The notes below the pieces were generated by a model, which saw nothing but the letters and a program-made list of their open reading frames with translations, ran no database searches and was not told where the DNA came from. Both the position numbers and the translations under genes were made by a program. Shown here in pieces: positions 1-7,814 of a stretch of 63,123 bases of DNA. How positions within the stretch are numbered: the first letter of the stretch is position 1; every line of letters starts with the position of its first letter. The DNA comes from Candidatus Endomicrobium procryptotermitis (lineage in GTDB: Bacteria; Elusimicrobiota; Endomicrobiia; Endomicrobiales; Endomicrobiaceae): positions 1 through 63,123 of the forward strand of contig JAITIP010000020.1 in NCBI GenBank assembly GCA_031279415.1, written 5' to 3'.

Positions 1-216
1 ACTTTTAAAACCTTTCTCACTACCCACAACGCATAATCCGTAAGGTAGTGTGTCAAAGCCATAGTACTTTAAAACTGCTATAATCTATCAGAAAAATTTT
101 TTTCAAGATGTCAAGGGATTTATTTAGACTATAAATTTTAGTTATAGTTAAAAAGAAGCTTTTTTGTAACTTATTAGCCTGCAAAGCAAGCGCTGTCTTC
201 CGCATTTAAACCCGTT

Positions 217-259
217 AAGCCGAGTTCCGAAAAGAATTTTTTCGGAACCCGGACTCGTT
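217..259 (-). terminator. Hairpin after the rubrerythrin gene, probable operon terminator
   Basis: An inverted repeat (GTTCCGAAAA / TTTTCGGAAC with a very short loop, extended by GAG/CTC outside) lies just past the last gene of the minus-strand oxygen-defence operon. The T-run on the minus strand is weak, so it may act as a 3' end-protecting hairpin rather than a strict intrinsic terminator. Positions 1-216 hold no recognisable gene. Confidence 0.5.
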
Positions 260-269
260 AATTTGCAGC

Positions 270-848
270 TTAAAAATTGTCTGCCAACTCTTCCATAAAT
301 GACTGCGGGTGAAGGCAGGCCGGGCATTTTTCAAGTGCTTGTTTACCTTCATAAACATATCCGCAGTTACGGCATTTCCATCTTATAGGAGCATCTTTTT
401 TGAAAACTCTGTCATTATCCACATTGTCAAGAAGTTCCAGATATCTCGTTTCGTGATGCTTTTCAACTTCGGCAATAAACTTAAAACAGGCCGATATTTC
501 AGGGAAACCTTCCGACTCAGCAACCTTTGCAGCTTCAGGATAAAGTTTTGAATGCTCTTCATTTTCTCCCATAGCGGCAGCTTTTAAATTTTGCGCTGTA
601 GTGCCTATTTTTCCGGCGGGATACATTGCGGTAATTTCAAGGTCTCCTCCTTCCAAAAATTTAAAAAATCTTTTTGCATGTTCCTTTTCATTATCCGCAG
701 TTTCCTGAAAAATGGCCGAAATTTGCTCAAATCCCTCTTTCTTTGCAACAGATGCAAAATAAGTGTACCTGTTTCTAGCCTGCGACTCCCCCGCAAAAGC
801 CTCAAGCAACTTTTTCTCCGTCTTTGTTCCTTTCAATGATTTTGGCAT
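270..848 (-). CDS. rbr: Rubrerythrin
   Basis: 192 aa, the usual length. It is a cytoplasmic non-heme diiron peroxidase that reduces H2O2 with electrons from rubredoxin. The N-terminal four-helix ferritin-like domain (about 1-145) has the two diiron signatures: E-x-x-x-R-x-x-Y near residue 16 and EKEH near residue 54, with a further E-x-x-H near 128. The C-terminal rubredoxin-like knuckle (about 155-190) has CRNCGY and CPAC. It is the last gene of a nine-gene minus-strand operon with superoxide reductase, flavodiiron protein and ferritin, 26 bp after the superoxide reductase gene. This is the classical anaerobe enzyme for removing peroxide. PerR control is inferred from the operon. Confidence 0.97.
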   Translation of the reverse strand: MPKSLKGTKTEKKLLEAFAGESQARNRYTYFASVAKKEGFEQISAIFQETADNEKEHAKRFFKFLEGGDLEITAMYPAGKIGTTAQNLKAAAMGENEEHSKLYPEAAKVAESEGFPEISACFKFIAEVEKHHETRYLELLDNVDNDRVFKKDAPIRWKCRNCGYVYEGKQALEKCPACLHPQSFMEELADNF

Positions 849-874
849 TTTACGTCCCCCTTTAATAAAATTTT

Positions 875-1315
875 TTAAAGCGTAACTTCGTTATACCAGT
901 CTCCGTGCAAATTACATTTTTCAATTATCTGAATTTTTCCTTTTGTACCTTCTTTAAGATGCACTACGGACGCAGGGTTTACATTCTCCGAAATATCGGT
1001 TGAAGCAATATATTTATTGTCATGATAAAACACGATTCTGACAATATGATGCTCGGCAAGCGACGGATGAAGTATTTCGCCTACTTTTACATGAACGTCT
1101 ACACACCCTTTTCCTTCAATCAACCCGCATTCTTCTACGATCGTAATCGCCGGAATATGTTTTTTTTCACTCTCCCCATTTTCAGACTTATACTCAGGCG
1201 TCTTATACGCGTTTTCTTTTTCGGAAAACATATTTGATAAGTGACATACAGGACAAACGTCCGTTTTTCCATCTAAAGACACATACCCGCAGACTTTACA
1301 TACTAAACCTTTCAT
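875..1315 (-). CDS. Superoxide reductase with an N-terminal rubredoxin-like knuckle
   Basis: 146 aa. The C-terminal part (about 50-146) is the superoxide reductase (neelaredoxin/desulfoferrodoxin) fold, which reduces superoxide to H2O2 without making O2. The iron-binding residues are visible: His in KHIPAI, three His in HPSLAEHHI, and Cys and His in CNLHGDW. The N-terminus has C6-x2-C9 ... C21-x2-C24, a rubredoxin-like spacing rather than the desulforedoxin pattern with adjacent cysteines seen in classical desulfoferrodoxin. It may therefore receive electrons differently. It lies between the flavodiiron and rubrerythrin genes, so the H2O2 it makes would pass to rubrerythrin from the same transcript. 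Confidence 0.9.
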   Translation of the reverse strand: MKGLVCKVCGYVSLDGKTDVCPVCHLSNMFSEKENAYKTPEYKSENGESEKKHIPAITIVEECGLIEGKGCVDVHVKVGEILHPSLAEHHIVRIVFYHDNKYIASTDISENVNPASVVHLKEGTKGKIQIIEKCNLHGDWYNEVTL

Positions 1316-1388
1316 TTTCTTTCCCCCGTATTGTTTTATTTACTGCTGATAAGGCATGCAAAATCATAAAAAAAACGGTGCATTCGTT

Positions 1389-2579
1389 TTACCCTTTTAT
1401 TTTCAATGCGAACTCTTTTCCGGTTTCATAACATTTTTTGAGTTCTTCATCTGAAGGTGCATAGACGGCTCTTATGCCGTCCAAAGTTTTTTCTATTCCA
1501 GATTGCATAAAAATTTCTTCGATATTTTTCACGCCCTCACCGCTCCATCCGTAAGATCCGAAAGCAAAAGCTTTGCGTCCTTTGGGCTTGAAACCTTTAA
1601 AATAATGTAAAAAACTCGCTATGATAGGAAGCATGTCGTTATCGTGCGTCGATGAACCAAAAACAAATCCTTTGGCATCTAGCATATATGCCGCCAAATC
1701 GGTTTTATTGCATTTCATAATGTCAAACAAAAAAGCTTCAACGCCTTCCGAAGTAATGCCTTCAAGAATCTTTTTTGCCATTTCATATGTAGAATTCCAC
1801 ATCGTTTCATAAACTATGGCAACTTTGTTCACTGTTGAATTTGCCGACCAAAAAAGATAATCATCCCAAATTTTTGAAATATGGCTGCGCCATACCAAAC
1901 CGTGACTCGGAGCAATCATATCTATAGCAAGATTTAATTTTTTAATCGCGTTAAGTTTTATCGTGATAAGATTTCCAAAAGGCCAAAGTATGTTTGCATA
2001 ATATTTTTTTGCTTCTTCCATTAACACGCTGTGATCTACTTCATCGTCAAAAATCTTATTTGTGGCATAATGCTGACCGAACGTGTCATTTGAAAACAAA
2101 ATTTTATCGAAAGATGAATAAGTAAGCATGCTGTCAGGCCAATGGATCATTGGAACGTCGATAAATTCCAAAGTTCTTTTTCCTATATTTATGTTCTGCC
2201 CGAACTTTACCGTGACAAAGTCTCCGCATACTCCGTAATATTTAAGCAGCCCCTGCCTGCTTTTTTCTGTACCGTAAACTTTTGCATTAGGACACAGTTT
2301 GATTATTTCCGCAAATACTCCTGAATGATCCGGCTCTATATGATTTATAATTATCATCTCAATTTTTGAGAGAACTGTAATCTGTTTTATGTTTTCAATA
2401 AAATCTTTTGCAAAATCTTTACAAACCATATCTATAAGTGTTACCTTTTCATCAAGAATAAGATATGAATTATACGTTACACCTCTGTTTGTTCTATAAG
2501 TGCTTCCGTGAAAATTTCTTGTGCCCCAGTCAACACATCCTACAGAATATACATTCTCTTTAATCAAGCGAGCCGCCAT
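1389..2579 (-). CDS. Flavodiiron protein (rubredoxin:oxygen oxidoreductase, FprA type)
   Basis: 396 aa, the size of a class A flavodiiron protein. It reduces O2 to water (or NO to N2O) with electrons from rubredoxin. The N-terminal metallo-beta-lactamase-like domain carries the diiron ligands H-x-E-x-D-H (NHIEPDHSG near residue 80), IHWPDSM, SNDTFGQH and APSHGLVWR. The flavodoxin domain (about 250-396) starts with VAIVYETMWNSTYEMA, the FMN phosphate loop, and later has SYGWSGEG. It has no fused C-terminal rubredoxin; a separate rubredoxin is encoded at 5048-5206 in the same operon and is the likely donor. Confidence 0.96.
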   Translation of the reverse strand: MAARLIKENVYSVGCVDWGTRNFHGSTYRTNRGVTYNSYLILDEKVTLIDMVCKDFAKDFIENIKQITVLSKIEMIIINHIEPDHSGVFAEIIKLCPNAKVYGTEKSRQGLLKYYGVCGDFVTVKFGQNINIGKRTLEFIDVPMIHWPDSMLTYSSFDKILFSNDTFGQHYATNKIFDDEVDHSVLMEEAKKYYANILWPFGNLITIKLNAIKKLNLAIDMIAPSHGLVWRSHISKIWDDYLFWSANSTVNKVAIVYETMWNSTYEMAKKILEGITSEGVEAFLFDIMKCNKTDLAAYMLDAKGFVFGSSTHDNDMLPIIASFLHYFKGFKPKGRKAFAFGSYGWSGEGVKNIEEIFMQSGIEKTLDGIRAVYAPSDEELKKCYETGKEFALKIKG

Positions 2580-2601
2580 TTTTAATTCTCCTTAATTATT
2601 T

Positions 2602-3105
2602 TCAGTCTTTTTTTCTTTTTCCCAGCTGTCTGTCTATAAATAAGAGGCTTCCTTTAGAGTTGATTGTCATTTCCAGTTGCGCAATTATCGTTTCGACCGC
2701 AGACTCTTCTTCAACCTGTTCATCGACAAACCACTGAAGAAAAGAAAGAGTTGCATAGTCTTTGTCTTCATTGGCAATATTGACCATATTGTTTATCAGA
2801 CCTGTAACATATTTTTCATGATTAAGCGCATCTTTATACATGTCAAGCGCAGTATTCCATTCATGCGGCGGCTGGTCTATCTGTAAAAGTTTTACTCTAG
2901 CGCTTCTTTCCGTCATGTATTTAAAAATTTTATCGCAATGAGAAAGTTCTTCTTCATACTGATACCTGAACCATTGCGCCATACCAATAAGATTTATGGC
3001 ATTGCAACAAGCCGACATCGACAAATAAAGATATGCCGAAAAATATTCATTTCTGATTTGTTCATTTAAAGCGTTATACATTCTTTCGGAAAATTTTCCC
3101 ATCAT
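2602..3105 (-). CDS. ftnA: Ferritin (non-heme, bacterial FtnA type)
   Basis: 167 aa, full length. A four-helix ferritin that stores iron and oxidises Fe(II), limiting Fenton chemistry. Ferroxidase residues are visible: N-x-E-Y in helix A, YEEELSHCDK (Glu, Glu, His) in helix B, and EQVEEE in helix D. It could start at either of the two tandem ATG codons (3105 or 3102). It lies 21-22 bp from its neighbours in the oxygen-defence operon, consistent with iron sequestration as part of the peroxide response. Confidence 0.95.
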   Translation of the reverse strand: MMGKFSERMYNALNEQIRNEYFSAYLYLSMSACCNAINLIGMAQWFRYQYEEELSHCDKIFKYMTERSARVKLLQIDQPPHEWNTALDMYKDALNHEKYVTGLINNMVNIANEDKDYATLSFLQWFVDEQVEEESAVETIIAQLEMTINSKGSLLFIDRQLGKRKKD

Positions 3106-3126
3106 AATAAACCTCCTATTGCAAAT

Positions 3127-3327
3127 TTATTTTTTGTTACGGATAGAAGCGGCAAGACAAGAAGGGCATTCATCATATTCAGCCGCATAACGTGCTTTGC
3201 AGCGGGCACATATTTTTATTTTTTCATTGGGAATAATACCGCACAATCTGCAAAACCCCGGATGGAAACAACCCATTTTAAGTTCCGTTTCACAATGCGG
3301 GCAGGAGCAACTTTTTATTTTCCGCAT
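3127..3327 (-). CDS. Small double zinc-ribbon protein
   Basis: 66 aa with four CxxC pairs (CPHC, CRLC, CARC, CPSC), giving two predicted zinc- or iron-binding knuckles. It starts 2 bp after the iscU stop and ends 21 bp before ferritin, so it is co-transcribed with Fe-S and iron genes. No specific family is recognised. It could be a metal-binding accessory protein of the operon; this is a guess from context only. The tight spacing and dense Cys pattern support it as a real gene. Confidence 0.7.
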   Translation of the reverse strand: MRKIKSCSCPHCETELKMGCFHPGFCRLCGIIPNEKIKICARCKARYAAEYDECPSCLAASIRNKK

Positions 3328-3329
3328 AA

Positions 3330-3704
3330 TTATTTACCTTTGGATTTATAATTTTCTATTGCTTTATGCAAAGCGGCGGCACCTAAATTTGAACAATGCA
3401 TTTTGTTCGGAGGTAATCCGCCTAAAGCTTCAGCAACTTGAGCATTTGTAAGCTGCATGGCTTCGTCAAGCGTTTTGCCTTTAGCCATTTCTGCTACCAT
3501 TGAAGATACAGCGATCGCGGCGCCGCAGCCAAAAGTTTTAAATTTAACGTCTTCAAGTATATTATCTTTAACTTTAATGTAAAAAGTCATCATATCGCCG
3601 CATATGGGATTACCGACTTCTCCTATGCCGTCGGCATCTTTTATTTCTCCGACATTACGTGGGTTTGCAAAATGATCCATAACTTTTTCCGAATAGAACG
3701 CCAT
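3330..3704 (-). CDS. iscU: IscU/NifU-N type Fe-S cluster scaffold
   Basis: 124 aa, standard length for IscU. The three cluster-ligand cysteines are present: GNPICGDMM (about 35), FGCGAAIA (about 60) and MHCSNLG (about 104), with the conserved Asp after the first. It builds 2Fe-2S and 4Fe-4S clusters on sulfur supplied by a cysteine desulfurase. It lies 78 bp downstream of an IscS-like gene whose product lacks the usual PLP lysine, so the sulfur source in this pair is open to question. AAAAAGGAGAA-type ribosome binding sequence precedes the ATG. Confidence 0.95.
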   Translation of the reverse strand: MAFYSEKVMDHFANPRNVGEIKDADGIGEVGNPICGDMMTFYIKVKDNILEDVKFKTFGCGAAIAVSSMVAEMAKGKTLDEAMQLTNAQVAEALGGLPPNKMHCSNLGAAALHKAIENYKSKGK

Positions 3705-3782
3705 CTTTTTTTCTCCTCAAAACTGCCGTTTTAAAAACAATTTTATTTTATAACGCAAATCTTAAATCGCTTAAAAAAATTA

Positions 3783-5039
3783 TCACTTCTCATCGCAAAT
3801 ATCACAGTGTTCATGGTCATTATCGTCATAATCCGTACCAGGTCCTGCTTTCATTCTGCTGCCTGTTTTAAGAAAATGTGAATATAGCGGTGACATATCT
3901 CTCAGTTTTTGTACAACAGGGGGAAATTCTTCAATTAGATAATCTATCTCTTCTTCGCTATTGTATTTTGAAAGCGTAAACAAAATAGAACCCTGCCCTA
4001 CGGCGACATCCACATTCATTGCGGTTAAAACATGAGAAATTTTAAGATTTTTATTTGCACACGCAGAACCGCTTGCTGCCATAATTCCTTTTGCATCCAA
4101 CAACAAAAACAGAGCTTCACCCTCAACAAATTCTATCGAAAAATTTATGTTTCCCGGAAGACGGTTTTTCTTGCTGCCGTTGAGATAAATGTAAGGGATT
4201 TTTTTTGGGAGTTCTGAAATCAGCTTATCCCTGAGATTTCTCATTTTTTCGGCATTTTTCACCATTTCAGATTTTGCAATCTCGCAGGCTTTTGCAAATC
4301 CTGCTATAGCCGCAACATTTTCTGTTCCTGAACGTTTCGAATTTTCTTGAACCCCGCCTTCAATCTGTGGCGTAATTTTTACGCCTTTTTTAAGATAAAG
4401 CGCAGCCGCGCCTTTTGGCCCGTACATAACGGAAGCGGAAAAAGTTAACGCGTCAACACCGAAATCTGCTGCATCAATGGGAATCGTCCCACATGCACTT
4501 ACCGCGTCCGTATGAAAAAGTGCTTTGCTTTGAGATTTAACTATTGAGACAAGTTTTTTGATATTTTGAATTGTGCCGACTTCCGGGTTTGCAGTCTGGA
4601 TTGACACTAAAATCGTATCATTTTTCAACGATTTTTTAAGTTCTTCCTCAAAAATGTTTCCCTCCTTGTCAACCGGAAGATAAGTTATTTCAAAACCGTC
4701 TTTTTCTAGTCTTCTTGCCGCATTCAATATTGAAATATGTTCTATGGCGGATACTATTATATGCTTGCCTGACTTTTTATAAGCGTCCGCAATACCTTTC
4801 AGCGCCAGATTATTTGATTCCGTCGCGCATGAAGTAAAAATTATTTCTTCTGGCTTAATGTTTATTAATGTGGCAACCTGTTTTCTGGCTTCTTCAACAG
4901 CATTTTTTGAAACCGAACCCAAAGAATAAATGCTTTGTGGATTACCATAATAATCCAAAAAATACGGTTTCATTGCTTTAAAAACATTTTCGTCAATTTT
5001 TGTATTTGACTGATTGTCAAAATAAATCTGTTTCATCAT
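3783..5039 (-). CDS. NifS/IscS-like cysteine desulfurase homologue lacking the PLP lysine
   Basis: 418 aa, an aminotransferase class V fold. Retained features are ATESNNLALKG, the stacking His in AIEH, HTDAV with the PLP Asp, KRSGTEN, and the active-site loop GSACANKNLKISHVL with its Cys. The position of the Schiff-base lysine is changed: the family has S-x-H-K-x-x-GPKG, but here it reads FSASVMYGPKG, so His-Lys has become Ser-Val (Val204, codon 4428-4430). The Gln after the PLP Asp and one Asn in the ANPEVG segment also differ. The reading frame is intact. The C-terminus adds an acidic, Cys/His-rich tail (HEHCDICDEK). It lies next to iscU and rubredoxin. It may be non-canonical or inactive as a desulfurase. 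Confidence 0.85.
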   Translation of the reverse strand: MMKQIYFDNQSNTKIDENVFKAMKPYFLDYYGNPQSIYSLGSVSKNAVEEARKQVATLINIKPEEIIFTSCATESNNLALKGIADAYKKSGKHIIVSAIEHISILNAARRLEKDGFEITYLPVDKEGNIFEEELKKSLKNDTILVSIQTANPEVGTIQNIKKLVSIVKSQSKALFHTDAVSACGTIPIDAADFGVDALTFSASVMYGPKGAAALYLKKGVKITPQIEGGVQENSKRSGTENVAAIAGFAKACEIAKSEMVKNAEKMRNLRDKLISELPKKIPYIYLNGSKKNRLPGNINFSIEFVEGEALFLLLDAKGIMAASGSACANKNLKISHVLTAMNVDVAVGQGSILFTLSKYNSEEEIDYLIEEFPPVVQKLRDMSPLYSHFLKTGSRMKAGPGTDYDDNDHEHCDICDEK

Positions 5040-5047
5040 CGTTTCCT

Positions 5048-5206
5048 TTATATCTTTTCAAACATTTCCTTGCTTACGCCGCAGATAGGGCAAGTCCAAT
5101 CATCGGGAATTTGCTCAAAAGGCGTTCCCGAAGCTATTCCTGAATCTGCATCACCTGTTGTAGGATCATAAATATAACCGCAGGCCGAACATTTCCATTT
5201 TTCCAT
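5048..5206 (-). CDS. Rubredoxin (52 aa)
   Basis: Found by reading the minus strand between the IscS-like gene and perR. The ATG is at 5206 and the TAA at 5048-5050, giving 52 aa, the classical rubredoxin length. It has the two iron-binding knuckles [10 protein letters not shown] (Cys6, Cys9) and [10 protein letters not shown] (Cys39, Cys42). A GGAGG-type ribosome binding site lies just upstream. It is a small one-electron carrier and the likely electron donor to the rubrerythrin, flavodiiron protein and perhaps superoxide reductase in the same operon. The gene is 42 bp after perR and 8 bp before the IscS-like gene. Confidence 0.95.
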   Translation of the reverse strand: MEKWKCSACGYIYDPTTGDADSGIASGTPFEQIPDDWTCPICGVSKEMFEKI

Positions 5207-5248
5207 AATTTTCCTCCCCCCATAAAAATTACTTCAATTTCAATTGTA

Positions 5249-5659
5249 TTATCCTTTTTTATTATCACTTTTGCAAGCTTTGCAAACGCCGCTGTAACAG
5301 ATAAAAACATCCTCTACTTTATGCCCATCAATAGCGTGTTTTAAAATATTTTTATAGCATATTTTCACATCGTATATTCTTCCGCATTTGCTACATACAA
5401 AATGGCAATGAGGTTCGGTATTCGCATCAAAACGCATTTCGGAATTCTTCATTTTAATACATTTTATTATTCTTTCTTTGACAAGTTTATTAACCGTATT
5501 ATATATAGTAGTTTTGGAAACCGTGGGAATATCTTTAACTATCCTTTTATAGATATTATAAGCCGTAGGATGGGAATCAGTATTCATAAGAAATTCTAAT
5601 ATCTTCCTGCGTTGAAAAGTCTGCCTTAAACCTAATGATAAAAACTTATTTGTAATCAT
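5249..5659 (-). CDS. perR: Fur-family peroxide regulator PerR
   Basis: 136 aa. An N-terminal winged helix (GLRQTFQRRKILEFL through TVSKTTIYNTVNKL, about 10-75) is followed by the dimerisation and metal domain. RFDANTEPHCHFVC holds the Asp and two His that form the Fe/Mn-sensing site in PerR, and CSKCG plus CYSGVCKAC form the structural zinc site. It represses by binding AT-rich Per boxes until iron-catalysed His oxidation releases it. It is the first gene of the oxygen-defence operon, consistent with autoregulation. Fur itself is a less likely alternative, because the sequence around the sensing site is PerR-like. Confidence 0.9.
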   Translation of the reverse strand: MITNKFLSLGLRQTFQRRKILEFLMNTDSHPTAYNIYKRIVKDIPTVSKTTIYNTVNKLVKERIIKCIKMKNSEMRFDANTEPHCHFVCSKCGRIYDVKICYKNILKHAIDGHKVEDVFICYSGVCKACKSDNKKG

Positions 5660-5666
5660 TACAATT

Positions 5667-5698
5667 TATAATTATAGCAAATAATTTTATTCTGTCAA
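5667..5698 (-). promoter_or_regulatory. Consensus sigma-70 promoter of the perR operon with overlapping AT palindrome
   Basis: On the minus strand, TTGACA (5693-5698), a 16-bp spacer and TATAAT (5671-5676) precede perR. The -10 is embedded in the perfect palindrome TATAATTATA (5667-5676), which resembles one half of a Per box (TTATAAT). A regulator bound there would block RNA polymerase, so PerR autoregulation of the nine-gene operon is a reasonable inference. Confidence 0.75.
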
Positions 5699-5745
5699 AC
5701 TTTTTGCCGCAAGTGGAGGGCGATTTTTAACCGATTTTTTAATGT

Positions 5746-5774
5746 TTGACTAAATTTTTATAAAATAGTATTAT
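5746..5774 (+). promoter_or_regulatory. Sigma-70 promoter for the PpiC lipoprotein operon
   Basis: TTGACT (5746-5751), a 17-bp spacer and TATTAT (5769-5774), about 42 bp before the ATG at 5816. It faces away from the perR promoter, so the two operons are divergent. Confidence 0.7.
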
Positions 5775-5815
5775 TGAAAAGTATTTTGTTTCAATAAATA
5801 AAAGGAGAAGTGTTG

Positions 5816-6727
5816 ATGAAAAAGATATTATTGTTATTGGTACTTGCCATATTTGTTCTGTCCGCTTGTAAAGAAAAGGCTATTGTAGTTGCAAAAGTGG
5901 GTGGAACGGAAATAACGGACAAAATGCTTGCCGGAAAATTACAAAACACGCCTCCCGCATACCAAAATTACGTAAATACAGCTTTGGGAAGAAAACAATT
6001 CGTTGAAGCCATAGTAAGAGAAAATATTATGATTGAAGCTGCCAAACAGGCCGGCGTAAGTAAAAGAAGCGAATATATAGAAACTTTGGCGGATTTCAAA
6101 CGCGAACAAGAACGACAATATAATGAATACCGTGATGGCCTTTTGATAGAGACATATCTCAGGGAAATACATACAGGAATAACGGCAAACGAATCGGATA
6201 TTGAACAGTATTATGCGGAAAATAAAGCAATTTTTGATGCGCCGATAGAATATATGGTGAAACATATTCTTGTTACGGATAAATCTGAAGCGGAAGCCGC
6301 TTATGCAAGACTTGAGAAAGGCGAAAAGTTTGACGATGTCGCAAAAGAAATTTCACAGGATACGGGTTCCGCGGCAAACGGCGGTTTAATAGGACCTTTT
6401 AAAAGGGGAGAGCTAGTTGCAGAATTTGAAAAAGCCGCGCTTGAACTTAAAAATAATGAGTTGTCCAATATAATTGAAACTTCTTACGGATATCATATAA
6501 TCTTTAAAGTTTCCGAAAATAAGCTTCCCAATATACAGTACGAACAGGCAAAACCTGAAATTAAGAGAATTTTAGAAAAAGAAAGGTTTGACAAATGGTT
6601 TGAAGACACAAGAAAAAAACTTGGTGTGACTGTCGATGAAGTTAAAGCTAGAGCTGTAACAATTATACCACAGATGGAAATTAATGAGTCTAAACTGCCT
6701 GCAAACAACGAATTTTCGGAAAATTAA
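5816..6727 (+). CDS. PpiC-type peptidyl-prolyl isomerase lipoprotein
   Basis: 303 aa from the ATG at 5816, which has AAAGGAGAA 8 bp upstream; in-frame GTG and TTG codons at 5810 and 5813 are weaker choices. It has a lipoprotein signal peptide with lipobox VLSAC (Cys18), a SurA-like helical N-terminal region, and a parvulin domain at about 140-235 (VKHILV, SQDTGSAANGGLIGPF, YGYHIIF). It is expected to fold or escort outer-membrane proteins from a lipid anchor in the periplasm. The next gene, 25 bp downstream, is a second parvulin, so the pair probably supplies foldase activity for the autotransporters and porin encoded elsewhere in the window. Confidence 0.9.
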   Translation: MKKILLLLVLAIFVLSACKEKAIVVAKVGGTEITDKMLAGKLQNTPPAYQNYVNTALGRKQFVEAIVRENIMIEAAKQAGVSKRSEYIETLADFKREQERQYNEYRDGLLIETYLREIHTGITANESDIEQYYAENKAIFDAPIEYMVKHILVTDKSEAEAAYARLEKGEKFDDVAKEISQDTGSAANGGLIGPFKRGELVAEFEKAALELKNNELSNIIETSYGYHIIFKVSENKLPNIQYEQAKPEIKRILEKERFDKWFEDTRKKLGVTVDEVKARAVTIIPQMEINESKLPANNEFSEN

Positions 6728-6752
6728 AAGAATTTTAATAGGAGAATGGGAA

Positions 6753-7811
6753 ATGGTAAAAAAATTATTGTCGGTGTTTATGTTATCGGTATTTGTAACG
6801 TGTAATGTTTTTGCAGTTGATTCAGATGTGGATAAAACAATTGCGGTAGTTAACAATGAACCTATAATGGCTTCGGAGTTTAACAAAGTTCTTATTCCAA
6901 TGCTTGAACAGTATAAACAGACGGTTCCTGTTTCAGAGCAAAGCGAAGCTAGAATTAATGAATTTAAGAAGGCCTTGCTTAATCAGAGAATAGAAGACAT
7001 TCTTTTAAAACAGCAAGCAAAAAAAAATAAAATAAAAGTTTCCAAAAAGGAGCTTGGAGATGGTATTGCCCAGATAAAAAAAAGATTTGCCAACGAAGCC
7101 GAATTTAATGCAGAACTTAAAAAAGAAGGCATTACGGCGGCAGAATTCGAAAAAAGGATTGATGAACAGATGTCTGTCATGAAACTTATCGAGCAGACAA
7201 TGAAATCAAAAACAAAAACTCCCGATGAAACTCAGGTAAAGAATTTTTTTGATTTGGTGCAGGTTAAAATGAAAGGCGGTGAAACGGGTCTTTCTAAAGA
7301 AGATGACGATATGGTTGCAAATGTTGCCAATTTCATTAAAAGAATGTCCTCGGAACAGGTAAGACTTAGACAGGTTTTTGTAAACTCGCCCAAAGGTTCG
7401 CCTGCGGAAGAAGTTAAAGCTGCCCAATCAAGAGTTGAAATAATAAAAAAAGCCGTTAAAAGTGGAGATAGTTTTGCCGATATAGCCGCTAAATATTCCG
7501 AAGATCCTGCTTCAAGAGCTAGAAACGGAGATATAGGCATAGTCGTTAAAGGCGATTTGCCTGTAGAAATAGATAAAGTTATTTTTAATATGAACGTTGG
7601 CGAATACACAAAAGATCCCATTAAGACAGATAACGGTTATCATTTCCTAAGAGTCGAAGAAAAGAGAGCCAGTAAAGCCTTTACTTTTGATGAAGTTAAA
7701 AATGATATAGGCGAACTTCTTTATCAGAATGAAGCAAAAAAAGCTTATGCGGCATGGATGCAGGAATTGAAATCAAAAGCTAATATAAAAGACAATTCAG
7801 ATTGGAAGTAA
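6753..7811 (+). CDS. SurA/PpiC-like periplasmic peptidyl-prolyl isomerase
   Basis: 352 aa from the ATG at 6753 (AATAGGAGAA upstream); a longer in-frame start at 6684 would overlap the previous gene and hide the signal peptide. It has a Sec signal (VKKLLSVFMLSVFVTCNVFA), a SurA-type N-terminal chaperone domain (IAVVNNEPIMASEF ... LLNQRIEDILLKQQAKK), and one parvulin domain at about 205-310 (VRLRQVFV, YSEDPASRARNGDIG, DNGYHFLRV). Likely role: periplasmic chaperone for outer-membrane proteins. It has one parvulin domain, against two in E. coli SurA. It is followed after 3 bp by pdxA, the same order as the surA-pdxA pair known in other bacteria. Confidence 0.9.
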   Translation: MVKKLLSVFMLSVFVTCNVFAVDSDVDKTIAVVNNEPIMASEFNKVLIPMLEQYKQTVPVSEQSEARINEFKKALLNQRIEDILLKQQAKKNKIKVSKKELGDGIAQIKKRFANEAEFNAELKKEGITAAEFEKRIDEQMSVMKLIEQTMKSKTKTPDETQVKNFFDLVQVKMKGGETGLSKEDDDMVANVANFIKRMSSEQVRLRQVFVNSPKGSPAEEVKAAQSRVEIIKKAVKSGDSFADIAAKYSEDPASRARNGDIGIVVKGDLPVEIDKVIFNMNVGEYTKDPIKTDNGYHFLRVEEKRASKAFTFDEVKNDIGELLYQNEAKKAYAAWMQELKSKANIKDNSDWK

Positions 7812-7814
7812 AAA

